DNA of 64,000 nucleotides, from the NCBI GenBank assembly GCA_030374805.1, contig JARGSG010000011.1:434001-498000 (forward strand), read 5' to 3'. Shown piece after piece: positions 20,737-31,133 of this stretch (its first letter is position 1; every line of letters starts with the position of its first letter). The notes below the pieces were generated by a model. That model saw only the letters and a program-made list of their open reading frames with translations, was not told where the DNA came from and searched no databases. This DNA comes from Gracilaria gracilis (taxonomy: Eukaryota > Rhodophyta > Florideophyceae > Gracilariales > Gracilariaceae). The translations under genes were made by a program, and so were the position numbers.

Positions 20737-20876
20737 GAAAAAATTGATGACAGGAAATTTTCGTAGTTCCTGAAAACCAATTTCCAAAGAGAAATTCTTT
20801 CTCTCAGTTCAGTAACAATGGTGCTGTTGATCATGAACATGCATGCGCGGAGTCCATACAGATCAAGATTCTCGCC

Positions 20877-22145
20877 ATGAACCACCAGCGCACCTTGACT
20901 AACCTGCGATTATCTTGTCTTCGCAAACCACCTCGTCGCAATAATCAAAGCCCATGGCTTCGGCGAATAGCACTGCATGTTATCTACACAGTGTTGACAA
21001 TTGTTGAAAACATACAACCTTCTCGTTTACATCGTCATGTTTACCTCAGGCCTTCTTTTGACTTTCGCAAGCACATATCAAGTCTTCCAGACCCAATGTT
21101 CAAGCGCATGTATCGAATAAGCAAACAGCAATTCAAAATACTCCATTCTCTCGTATACCCTTCTTTACGGCGGACGCAAAGGAATTATCCAACTACTGCA
21201 AGTTATGTCTCCCCCGCAGTCATGTTGTTCGTGACACTGAGGTTTCTAGCTGATGCAAGCTATCTTGATCTGTGTTGGCCATACGCATTGGGTATTTCAA
21301 CTGTTTACAAGGTCTTTCAGGAAACGTTGATCACACTTAATAGAACGTTACCAAAGCTACACTTTCCGTGTACAGAAGAGGAATGTACCATCAGTGCGAG
21401 AAATTACGAACTGCTGCGCAAAAGCCCTTTTCATGGAGTGGTGGGTGCGCTAGATGGTGGTGCATTTGAGATCCGTCGACCAACATTGTCCGAAGTACCA
21501 GATCCTCGCAAGTATTACAATCGCAAAGGCTTCTTTGCTTTAGTAGTTCAGGCCGCTGTTGAAGCCGACTACAAGTTTTCTTTTCTGTCAGCGCGACATT
21601 CAGGCGGAACGCACGATTCTACGGCATTTGCTGCTACCCATCTGTACAATCTGTTGAAAAGTGACCAACTTCCTGATTGGGCAACTGTTTTTGCGGACAA
21701 TGCTTATGTTAACGAAGGAAAAATAAGGACCCCGTACTCTGGGAGAGGTTTGTCTGGGAAGCAGGATTCGTTTAATTATTATCACTCGTCTGTGCGAATA
21801 TGTGCAGAACAAGCATTTGGTATGCTTGTTTGTCGGTTTGGGATATTCTGGTCGGCATTGCGGTACCTTATATCCAAGTGCACTCTCATTATCATGGTCG
21901 CTGCAAAGCTGCACAATTTCATTATTGATAACGCTGACTACTCGCTTTATGAAATGATACCGATTCATGAGCTTAACACTGTCCGTGGCTCACCAATAGT
22001 ACACTTTCAAGATATGCTGCACACAGAAAGAGACAACAGGAGATCTAGAAACTGGAGGAGGGATAACTCCGAGCTCAGAGACGCATTATCTGACCGTCTG
22101 CGAGAGCTCGGTTTCGTGCGAAAGAGACGCCACCGCAGGAGCTAG
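20877..22145 (+). CDS. PIF/Harbinger transposase (DDE_Tnp_4 / HARBI1 type)
   Basis: Intact 422-residue transposase. The N-terminal third has a helical DNA-binding region (MYRISKQQFKILHSLVYP; YLDLCWPYALGISTVYKVF). The catalytic core shows the family's DDE pattern: D in VGALDGGAF (about residue 193), D in VFADNAYV (about 273) and E in AEQAFGMLVCRFGIF (about 311). The conserved block KYYNRKGFFALVVQA and the motif SGGTHDS lie between them. Length is normal and there are no interruptions, so the protein may be functional. The ATG at 20877 is kept because the conserved parts begin well after it. Confidence 0.92.
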   Translation: MNHQRTLTNLRLSCLRKPPRRNNQSPWLRRIALHVIYTVLTIVENIQPSRLHRHVYLRPSFDFRKHISSLPDPMFKRMYRISKQQFKILHSLVYPSLRRTQRNYPTTASYVSPAVMLFVTLRFLADASYLDLCWPYALGISTVYKVFQETLITLNRTLPKLHFPCTEEECTISARNYELLRKSPFHGVVGALDGGAFEIRRPTLSEVPDPRKYYNRKGFFALVVQAAVEADYKFSFLSARHSGGTHDSTAFAATHLYNLLKSDQLPDWATVFADNAYVNEGKIRTPYSGRGLSGKQDSFNYYHSSVRICAEQAFGMLVCRFGIFWSALRYLISKCTLIIMVAAKLHNFIIDNADYSLYEMIPIHELNTVRGSPIVHFQDMLHTERDNRRSRNWRRDNSELRDALSDRLRELGFVRKRRHRRS

Positions 22146-22845
22146 GATTTTGTCAGTGATACTGCGGCGCTGCCGGAGTGCAGGCGATGAACTGCGGGGT
22201 GCCGTCGTTTGCAAGGCGTAGTTTACGTGCGCCTTCACCGTTCAACTCCCACAACCCTCACGGTCCGACACCTTCGAAAGCGCTCGTGATGCCTTTGCCT
22301 CGGTTTGTTCGCATCACATCGCACATTGCACCCTTTCAATAGTATTTCCGCCCCTGGACGCGATGTGTTGCCTTCACCTGCGAAGAGTCACCGAGTCTCC
22401 AAATCCGCCCGTCGCTTCACTGGGTGCTTGCGCCTTAGCATCTGCGCGATTCCACTCCGTCATCGCTAATCCTCTGCGTGATACCAGCTGGCTGTGATAT
22501 CTAGATTCTATACAGTACATATCACAACGAAGCATCTGTTCCCCTGACCAACCCTTCTGCTTTGTCTTCCCGCCTGGATCTTTGCTGGCCACACCTCGCC
22601 GCCATGAGCATTGCCGTTCAGAAGCGCGCTGTTTCATCCCTCCGCAGTGTGGCTTTCTTCTGCGTCCCTGTTCGTCTCGTTCTCTCCCCCGGCGGAGATA
22701 AACCCCAAGTCCCCGTTGCACACGCGCCACGTCGCCGATCAGTCCAACCAAAACCTTACCTTCGTCGAGGTTGAAGTACTCCGCACGCCCATTCTTACAT
22801 CATCACGTCCTGCTTCGACATCGACGCAAGGTAGAAGACACGCAC
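22146..22845. other. Spacer between the convergent Harbinger genes
   Basis: 700 bp without a supported gene; probably 3' untranslated sequence of both transposon genes. Confidence 0.45.
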
Positions 22846-24282
22846 CTATTTCAAGTTGTTCATCAACTTCGTCAGCATTTGGGTGAAAATGATCTTCTCC
22901 TCCTCAGTAGACGCATTCTGAATCATCTCTTTCGTTTTCGCAATCGCGTCCATGGTGGAGCACGTCGACCGCGCTTGTGCTTCAATGGCCTCGAACTTCA
23001 TCTTATCACGCTCTGCCACCTGTAGCTCTCTAGAGACCATATTGCTGGGCGGCTGTAATGCAGATACTAAACTGTCCATTCCTACCACGTTTATGTTTTG
23101 TTTATTCGTCTTTTTCTTTCTCAGATGTGCGCTAAACTCTGCTCCTCCATAACCATAGCCCCTAACTGTACTGCCCCCTCCTTCTTCCCTTTGAGCCCCA
23201 TTTTCCAATGTTCGCCTTGCAAACGATTGCAGTACGGAGTCCTCTTTCAAAAGACAAAACGCGTACATAATGTACGATTTACCATTAGCATAGTTCTCGA
23301 AAGCCTCCGGATCTCCTTGTCCCGAAGCCTCATAATGGGCCAAACAAACGCCGTACAAACTCTTAAACTCGCCATACTTACGTTTCAAAACACCATCGTC
23401 TCTGACATATGCCCGTTAGCTCTGATCAATGTCACATATGTCGCTTCTTGTGACACCTCCGGCCAAAACATAAAGAGGTTCAGGTTTGAAATCGATGTCG
23501 TTGAACAGTGCAGCGCTTTCTTCACTCCATAAATCGCTAATTTCTTGGTCGAGTTGATCTCGATCGACACACTCCAAAAGCTTCGGTCTCGTTCCCACCA
23601 TACGCGTGTCCCTAATAACATGCAACAACCTGCAATATTCGGATACTTCGAAGTCAGGCCATCTTGCTTTCAGTGAGGGGCTCATTATAGGCTCGCTTCC
23701 TATTTCTCCAGGCTTTTGAATTACAATGCTTCCATCCACTATCTTGGGAATATCACCACAAAGCCATGCGATATTTTCAGGTCTGTGTTCCGCACGGTCT
23801 ACACGCACTGTAGTGGACGGTAATCTGCGCGGAACGGTTATCGAGGTGTCGCTATTGGCAGTGTTATTCATAAGGTGATGTAACTGGCTGAGAGTAATCT
23901 GTCTCTGCACCATTTTGGTGGCAATTAATCGACGCTTTGTCACAATCCTTGCGTTGTGCGACCTGATAATTTTGAGTGCCTTCAGGGCGTGTTTGCATGG
24001 ACTGTTACCAAATTTGTCTTGACACAAAAGATTGGTGGCCTCATCAACGGTCGTAGAAGCTACAGGGCATACGGGGGACGGTTTCAAATTTTCATTGGCA
24101 TTCTGTCCATCAACATGACTGTGCGCTGAAGGAGCATCGCGACTGTGGTGTTCGCTGTTGCCGGATTGGGAGACTGTATGTTTGGCAACTTTATTTGAAT
24201 GCGGAGTGTCCATTGACATCAAAAGCAAGAAGACACGAGAAAGATTCTGATATCGTTCAGAAGAAGTGTATGCGATGTCCAT
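22846..24282 (-). pseudogene. Harbinger accessory protein, Myb/SANT-like, one in-frame stop
   Basis: One minus-strand frame from ATG 24282 to 22846, broken only by TAA at 23416-23418. The part before the stop ends in a trihelix-like region (DLWSEESAALFND). The part after it has the block KRKYGEFKSLYGVCLAHYEA, then SGQGDPEAFENYANGKSY, typical of Myb-like partners of Harbinger transposases, and a C-terminal coiled coil. Partner proteins of this type help the transposase enter the nucleus and bind the ends. The stop is most simply a nonsense mutation. A small intron is possible (GCTAAC followed by CATATGTCAG lies at the break), but I found no donor that keeps the frame. Confidence 0.72.
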
Positions 24283-24412
24283 CAGATAATTTCCTTGTAG
24301 GCGGAAATCGGTTCAGCGCCTACATGATGACAAGCTGGAAAGAATCTCCAGACACTTGTATTATTATAATTGGCGCAATCAGAATTTCCGGTTTCATCTC
24401 GTCAACCTCATA

Positions 24413-24440
24413 AACTCGTAGAACGGCCCTCAGCGGTGGC
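24413..24440 (-). repeat. Right inverted repeat of the Harbinger element
   Basis: Plus strand AACTCGTAGAACGGCCCTCA...; inverted match of 20711-20736. Confidence 0.72.
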
Positions 24441-24600
24441 GTGATTGCGCTTCCAGATGATGCTCATGTTTTGAAATGAAATGCGCGCGCTTTTTTGTCA
24501 TTTCAAACGTCAAGCGGAGCTCATCGTCACAGGGAACTCATCCAATGGGGAGCGCAGTTAGGGGGGCTTTACTGACTTGACGGTCATTAACTGGCGAGGG

Positions 24601-24666
24601 AGGATCTGGGTGACGCTTCGGGCTGCAGGGAGGATCTGGGTGACGCTTCGGGCTGCAGGGAGGATC
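24601..24666. repeat. 30-bp tandem repeat, 2.2 copies
   Basis: AGGATCTGGGTGACGCTTCG plus GGCTGCAGGG, repeated exactly twice and followed by AGGATC. It lies in a 600-bp gene-free stretch (24441-25039) upstream of the SDR-like gene. No other structure is seen there. Confidence 0.9.
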
Positions 24667-25039
24667 CTCACAGAACTGTTACAAATAGATGCAGGTTCTG
24701 GGCGTTTATTTTACGACTGGTACAGTGCGTAACATTAGATCCTCCGGCCCCCTTCTCACAGAATCTCGGCTTCAATATCTGTGAAGATATTACGTTCACC
24801 AATGACGAGTGCGTATGCAAGCTGGGTGATGGTTCTTATGGTTCTTGTGCGAGCTCTATGTTCCTCGAGGAAAGAACTGCGCTGATTAACCTTAAATGAA
24901 GGTATCTACCAACGGTGGCGGAACGACCGCTCTTTTAGCTTTCAATACCGTCTCCATCAGCTTCGATAGCAGCAAGTGGTTTATGTATTTCACCTTCGCC
25001 TTCATCGTCAACGACAATCGCCTGCTTCGTCTCTGACAA

Positions 25040-26008
25040 ATGTTAAGGCGATGCTTTGAGAATGCATTTGCTCACCCTCCCCTTATCCCAAAACAAAACC
25101 GTACCCCGAACACGTTTTCTCCCACATGTAGCGCTAGACTTGAAGGAAAGACAGTCTTAGTCACTGGGGCGACCGGACCTACTGGAAGACTTGTATGTGC
25201 GGCTCTTCGCAAGCGAGGCGCTACCGTTCGAGCCCTTATTCGGCCCAGAACCTATATGCGGGCGCGTCATCGCGTTGAATCATTGCTTGAGATATGTCCA
25301 TCTGTGCAATTGACAATGGGTGATTTGCGTGACATTACGACCATCCGCAAGGCTGTGAATGGATGTGATGGTGTGATTTCGGCCAGCGGAACTCGAAATT
25401 TCGATGCTGGTAGTGATAATCATCCAGAGGCAGTTGACTTTATAGGATTGAGAACCCTTGCAAACTGCTTCTTCGAGTCTTTGATGGAGCAGGACTTAAT
25501 GATGATGTTTACTGGTGAGGCAGATGACTTCGGGCATCGAGAGGAGGGTGAAGCCAGCCCCTTACAGCATGCTTCAGTCGCAACATCAGAGGAGAATCAA
25601 AATCACTACATCGACTCATCACGATTTGTTCTTATTTCTTCGCTTGGTGTAACAAGACCAGAGCAATTCCCGCAATTGCAACAAATGGGCTCTGTTCTTA
25701 CGTTTAAGCTCTGCGGAGAAGATGCGCTGAAAGAGAGCGGCTGTTCTTTTACAATCGTTCGCCCAGGTGGATTGACAGATATGCCTGCCGGCCATCTTCC
25801 GGTAATTGTTGATCAAGGAGACCGTATTGCTGGATCCATCTCTCGGGCAGATGTCGCAGAGATATGCGCTGACGCCATCTTTCTCAAGAGCGCTACCAAC
25901 GTAACCTTCGAATGCGTGTCTCCGCATCCTGGCCTGATAGAAGCTTCACAGAGAAAAGGATTCTCTCCAGATATGTTTAATCAACTCGTGCCAGAAGATA
26001 TGAACTAA
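25040..26008 (+). CDS. Atypical SDR / NmrA-like NAD(P)-binding protein
   Basis: 322-residue Rossmann-fold protein, probably an NAD(P)H-dependent oxidoreductase or redox sensor; the substrate cannot be read from sequence. The dinucleotide motif is VLVTGATGPTGR (about residues 38-49), followed by MGDLRD (acidic end of a beta strand), VISASGT and the C-terminal FTIVRPGGLTD typical of atypical SDRs (NmrA/Ycf39-like). The usual YxxxK catalytic pair is not evident. The first 35 residues precede the fold and are rich in Arg, Ser and Pro, so a plastid or mitochondrial targeting peptide is possible. The ATG at 25040 is the first in frame after an upstream stop. No intron. Confidence 0.8.
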   Translation: MLRRCFENAFAHPPLIPKQNRTPNTFSPTCSARLEGKTVLVTGATGPTGRLVCAALRKRGATVRALIRPRTYMRARHRVESLLEICPSVQLTMGDLRDITTIRKAVNGCDGVISASGTRNFDAGSDNHPEAVDFIGLRTLANCFFESLMEQDLMMMFTGEADDFGHREEGEASPLQHASVATSEENQNHYIDSSRFVLISSLGVTRPEQFPQLQQMGSVLTFKLCGEDALKESGCSFTIVRPGGLTDMPAGHLPVIVDQGDRIAGSISRADVAEICADAIFLKSATNVTFECVSPHPGLIEASQRKGFSPDMFNQLVPEDMN

Positions 26009-27439
26009 TGCCAACCCTCGAAAACCTTCTGGTTGTTTTGATTTAAGCTCCGTTCTCCCATTCGATTTCGAACACGAAAATCTGCGGAACATTCGTATTA
26101 GGCAGAAGAAAGATAGTTTCAGCTTCCAAGCTTAGGCTGACGTTCTTGAAACTGGTACATGACATAAATGGGCTGAGAGGCCATTTATTTTTGTGTCTCC
26201 TGTTGCTTCACAGGATAGACAACCATCACCCTTTTCTGAGCTTGGTAAACGTATGATTGATACCGTCAAATGTTGCTGGTCAGTCGCCTCTCAGGAGTTC
26301 CGGCGGCATCCAGGGCACTGACTGACTTCACATTAACGACGAAATGGCTCACATTGACTCCCCCTGGTAGAGGTGTTCTAGGTCACAGGACTGAAGCCGG
26401 GAATCCAAACTGCCATGAATACAATCTCTCGGAGAGTTCTGAACATCGTCAACAACGTCTCTGAAAGTTGGGGCATGAGAAGACCTTTGGACATCCTTCT
26501 TGGTGTTCGCGTTCACAGGGCTGATGGGGGCTGACTGTGGGCGCTCTAACACCTGAGGAAATGAAAGCTAAACTATTAATCGAACATCATTCCCAACCCA
26601 TTTTCTTGTCTATTGCTTTGGAATAATCGATATCAAGTTACATGCCAAAATCAAATTCCTCCGTTTCAGTGATGGCATGAATGCAGGTTTTACGAGCACA
26701 GTACTCTGTAATACAATTCTTGATATGCCCCATTTGAAGTGTTAACTCAGCCCACCCCGGAAGAATTTGGGTTCTGTTTCGTAAGCGGATTGTGAAGAGC
26801 ATTACTTCTTTTGTCCTGGTTCGTCTGCAATTTTTGAGCCTACCTTCCCTGAACTGAACACAACCTTTGTTCACCACACATCAGGTTGCCACTGAGCGCT
26901 CGTTAGGTATCAATATGGATAGACATAGATGCCTATCAGAACTTATATACGGTCGACAGGGAGTGTCAGCAGACTGGGTTATGAAAATCACCAATACTCT
27001 CGTGATGTTGGAGATAGGTGTGCAAGCTTGTTCTCACAGCTGACATTCCGCTTTCCCATGCACCCAAAGGACTAATCACTCACGACGTAGCAGTGCTCCG
27101 TTTTCTGTGCAAAAGACGCACCGTGTGCCAGCCTCTGCACGTTATTTTAGTTCAATTACAAACTTGAACAGTCCAGATGTGGGGGAAGCGCACAGAATTT
27201 TATCAGCTGTTGCGGGCTAGACGGCTTCTTCCACACAATTGGCTTCCCTTCAGATTCAAATTTCTGAAGAGCAGCTGAAACACTTGAAAGTTGGAGGAAA
27301 CCCGGTATCAACCGCTTTTCATTCAACGTTTATGACGAGCGCGTTCACGCCTGCTTGTTACGTACGTAATCCTTCTGACGCACATCTTTTGGATAACTTT
27401 GGAGCGTTTCGCTAGTAGATACTCTTGCCTCACTGTTAG
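26009..27439. other. Intergenic, no supported gene
   Basis: 1.4 kb with only short frames lacking recognisable domains. It holds the 3' end of the SDR-like gene and the upstream region of the GT90 gene. Confidence 0.5.
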
Positions 27440-29051
27440 ATGGAAAGACCACTGATCCTAAGGCCAAAGATCGTGAAGTACAACCAAAAACAGTTAAGGC
27501 ATCCTTCGTCAAACGCGAAGTGGCTCTCAAGTCTTCGTGCACACAGAGAGTTCAAAATGCCATCTTCGCGTCACAGGCGTTCTTATGGATCTCGTTCAAC
27601 CCGTTTGATAAACGGCGTCATTCTATGCGTATCCACACTGCTGTTCATCGCAACTTTGATTACAAGGGGAGGGGGAGCGGACACGCTATCACATCTTCCA
27701 GACTTCAAGATTTCTTCATTTTCACTACCGTCCGCAAATGCTTCCCCTACCGGCAGTGGCAACAATCGCACTGAATACCATACTTCAACTGCTATGTCCA
27801 GGGAGAAAAGTGAGGAAGCCGCTCCTAACCCAGCTTTAAGCACGAGAGGACTGGACCGACGTGGGGTCGATGAACATCTTACCACCATTCGACAAGACTG
27901 GGCCGGTGTGATTGATAGTTTTCTGGACGGTTCATCCTCATTGGATTTCTCGGCAAGGAAGATTCGTGAACATTACAAAGCAAATGTGAACAACGTGCAG
28001 GGTACTTGTATTCTCGTACGAATTGTCGAGGGAAACGTCACTTTCACGGAAAACTATCACGACAAGAAACATGGTCGAGCTTCTTCGGTCAAGTACATTA
28101 TCAACAAGATTGTTCGTCAAAAGGGCACCTCTCTTCCTGGCGCCACGTTTTTAGTTATGGTTACAGACGGACACAAACCGAAAGTGGCCTCATTCGGTTC
28201 CGCAAGACATTGGAAGAATTGGAAACTACTGATTCCCGCTCCGCTTGGAAATGACAGAGGTGTCCGTGAAGGATGGGGTACCCCCCTTGAAGGATGGGAT
28301 GAGTATATTGACAGAACTGTTTTGTCCACGCACCCAAACTACTCATGGGAGTCTAAAAATGAGAAAGCATTTTTCCGTGGGACGCTTTCCATGCAGACGT
28401 ACAAGTTGGGCACATGCAACAACGAGAACGATGCAAAATGCGAACGGGCAGCTAAATGGAATGAAGTTAATAGAGGTGTTCTGTACGAAAAGACGAAGAA
28501 GAGAACTGATCTAGTGGACATCGGGTTTACATCTCTGAAGCAAAAGGCAAATGGCGATAAGAAACAGTTCGACGGTGCGCCAGAAGTTAGCAAGCCAGTG
28601 AAGTTTACGGATTATCAGAACTACAAATACGTGCTGAACGTGGGGAGCAATCAAGGTAAGCATCCAACCTAATTTGATGCGCTACTTGTTTGCAAACATC
28701 GAATACGCGATTCTAACTTGCTTCGTTTTTTTGTTTGCAGATTGGGCTGAAAGGTTTCGCTCGTTACTTTTTCTCAACAGCGCAGTTATACATCACACTG
28801 CAGAGTCACAAGAGTTCTTCACTCCTCTATTGAGGCCATGGGTACACTACATACCAACAAGCCTATATTTTGAGGATCTTATTGACAACATCGAGTGGGC
28901 CAAGAAGAACGACGATTTCGTAAGACAGCTAGTAAGGAATCAAAATGCGTTTGCGGACCGATACATTTCGGAAAGGGCTATGCAACAGTACTGGGAGGTA
29001 GCCATCGAAAAATTGGCGGCACTACAAGCTCAAGCTGCTGCTGAAGACTGA
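27440..29051 (+). CDS. GT90 (CAP10/POGLUT-like) glycosyltransferase, two exons
   Basis: Type II Golgi/ER-type glycosyltransferase, probably adding xylose or glucose to glycans; donor and acceptor are not readable. Exon 1 is 27440-28655, intron 28656-28740 (AAG|GTAAGC donor, CTAAC near 28713, TTTGCAG acceptor), exon 2 is 28741-29051; together 508 residues in a clean frame (GAT codon across the junction). A membrane anchor LINGVILCVSTLLFIATLI lies at about residues 57-75. The luminal part has FFRGTLSMQTYKL and YKYVLNVGSNQDWAERF, hallmarks of GT90. The second Met (27557) gives a shorter cytosolic tail and may be the real start. Confidence 0.85.
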
Positions 29052-29850
29052 GTTCTGGACGTAGTAATTGATATGTATGGAAGCGTGTTTTTTACTTTCC
29101 TGATTAGGACTAATTCATTCAAATCTCACGGAAAGTAGAGTTGTAGAGTTGTCAGTCGGTTTGTGGGTCAACCATTCAAATAATTTGTGATATAAAGTCT
29201 TGTGGGAAACACTTTGCTCCATCACCTACGACAGGTTCGCTCGAGGGACTGAAAGAACGCGCGGAATCAATGGCAAAGACGTCTGAGTTATCATCCGACA
29301 ATAAGACCGTGAGTAGACTTGTTAAGCTCAGTACGTAAACTTTACCCTAGCATAGCCGCTCAAACTCTGTTGCAGCCGATATGCTCTGTAGCGATATGCT
29401 GTGTGCCTAGAAAGAATGAGAGAGATAACTTTATGCCGTGTAGCGATATGCTATGTGGCGATATGATATGTAGCGTTCTATCCGATCAGATCGGTAGGCC
29501 ATATTTGAAGAATGTTCGTTCCGATCATGGTCGGAAAGAACATTCTTCAAGACGGACAACGAACATGTGAAAGGAACAAAGAAAGAAGACAAGTGCAACT
29601 ACCAAGATAAAACGCGTTTTACTAACGTCTCTTCGGCGACAAAAGTGTGTTTTTTTTGCAAAAGTTTGACGCAGGGAGGAAGCGAGAAAATCGGTACCGT
29701 TGGTACACACACACGGGGTGCGGACGCACGTAATTCTACAATATCTACGGAAGGTGTAGTAAGGTCACCGAAGGCACAATGGTACACCTGCCGCGCATGA
29801 CTTGTTTTGCTCCGTGCTTCTCAAGCTAGGCCTGTTGCTCCACAAACGCT
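29052..29850. other. Intergenic with palindrome and short repeats
   Basis: No supported gene. It contains a cluster of GATATG(C)T/GTAGCGATATG repeats at 29375-29475 and the 46-nt palindrome listed separately. Confidence 0.5.
29505..29550. repeat. 46-nt near-perfect palindrome
   Basis: Outer arms TTGAAGAATGTTC and GAACATTCTTCAA are perfect 13-bp inverted repeats. The inner TTCCGATCATGGTCGGAA is also self-complementary apart from one central mismatch pair. The whole could extrude as a cruciform or form a long RNA hairpin. Confidence 0.9.
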
Positions 29851-30927
29851 ATGAATGGGAACAATCGGAAACAATCCGCCCTTTGGACTGTTGGCCGAGC
29901 CTCACGCGGTTTGCTGCGATGCTCAGATACACACAGAGATCTCATAATTGCTGGCACCGCGCTCACTAATTCTGACAATTCTATGCACATTCTCTCTGTG
30001 GATTGCGAAGCTATCTCCCTGCAACCGTTGAACATTCTTACTGCACCGTCCGAGGTATGGTCTCACGACGTAGTCGCCAAAGATTCTAACTTGAACATCA
30101 TCGCGGCAACGCGGAAGTCATATACATCTGCAGTCGAGGTATGGTCATTGACGGGTGCCGATGACTTATCACCCCGCATTTCGAGATCGCCCTCCTGGGA
30201 TGCCAGTGGTTACGATGCGCATCCCATCCGCAACACATCTTTTATGGCGATTGATGGTGACATACTAAAGGTTGTGAAGAATCCCGCAGCCACTTCATCC
30301 TACATCGCATTGACTAAGACCGGCGCAACCTTTTTGTCAGTTGGCACGTCTCTGCAGATAGCTCTTTCTTTACAGCTTGACCGTTCAAAGTTTCCGGTGA
30401 AGTCTGAAACAGATACTTTTGTTGACGCTGGATGGATAGATGAGACCACTGCTTATATTGCGTCCACAAAGTGCTTCGCTGCATTCGACTTGCGAAGTGG
30501 TGAGTTTGAGCTCGTCACGGACACAGAACAGGCTATCAATTCATCCACTTCTGTTCAAGATGATCTGTATGTCCCCCCTTACCCCACGCGAATATCAACT
30601 ACTCTATCGACGAATGGCACAGAGTTAATTGTCGGAGGAGAAGATGGCTCTCTTAGATCCTACGATATGAAGAAATCCAATATTGTATGGCAATTGCCTC
30701 TTGCACATGCCCAATGGGTTTCCACATTGTGTGAGACTCGAGCTGGACAATTCCTGAGCGGTGGAATGGATGGCGTTGTGCGCTGTTGGACGAAGGAAGG
30801 GCATCCAATAGCTACCTTTCCGCAACATGACGACATCGTGACAAATGCCATAAGCTTCGATTCTGCCTTTGTATCAGTTTCATACGACGGAAGACTTGCA
30901 ATGAACGAACTACCGACCGCACTGTAG
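29851..30927 (+). CDS. WD40-repeat protein
   Basis: 358-residue beta-propeller protein without intron. WD-type blades are clearest in the second half: LIVGGEDGSLRSYDM, FLSGGMDGVVRCWTKEG and AFVSVSYDGRLAMNE, each with the GG-x-DG-x-hydrophobic pattern; an earlier blade ends AVEVWSLTG. Such proteins are scaffolds for complexes. The blade with EVWS near residue 70 is reminiscent of EIPR1/TSSC1-type propellers, but I cannot assign an orthologue. The ATG at 29851 opens directly onto the protein. Confidence 0.75.
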   Translation: MNGNNRKQSALWTVGRASRGLLRCSDTHRDLIIAGTALTNSDNSMHILSVDCEAISLQPLNILTAPSEVWSHDVVAKDSNLNIIAATRKSYTSAVEVWSLTGADDLSPRISRSPSWDASGYDAHPIRNTSFMAIDGDILKVVKNPAATSSYIALTKTGATFLSVGTSLQIALSLQLDRSKFPVKSETDTFVDAGWIDETTAYIASTKCFAAFDLRSGEFELVTDTEQAINSSTSVQDDLYVPPYPTRISTTLSTNGTELIVGGEDGSLRSYDMKKSNIVWQLPLAHAQWVSTLCETRAGQFLSGGMDGVVRCWTKEGHPIATFPQHDDIVTNAISFDSAFVSVSYDGRLAMNELPTAL

Positions 30928-31133
30928 AATTTTCACAGTGGATGAGCTGGATCAGAACTAGCGCGGAAATGAATCTTCATATGGGTCGCTAGTGAAGAGA
31001 CACAACAAACAACAATGATTTTACTCAGCGTGCTCCACATTGCTGAAAGTACAATCTTCCAAAAGATCGTGTCCTGGGTCAGCATCAATGCCTTTCGGGG
31101 TATTAATACTTTACAACAGGGATTGAGGCTGTG

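Larger units (their letters stand above)
20711..24440. mobile_element. PIF/Harbinger DNA transposon
   Basis: A transposase gene on the plus strand and a convergent Myb/SANT-like partner gene, the usual two-gene layout of PIF/Harbinger elements. They lie between inverted repeats at 20711-20736 and 24413-24440 that match at about 24 of 26 aligned bases with a 2-base gap. These repeats are probably the inner part of the terminal inverted repeats. I could not fix the outer ends or the 3-bp target duplication. Confidence 0.8.

Noticed and set aside
26009-27439. Short frames between the SDR-like and GT90 genes
   Set aside because: All below 80 codons, no domains, no splice-linked continuation seen.
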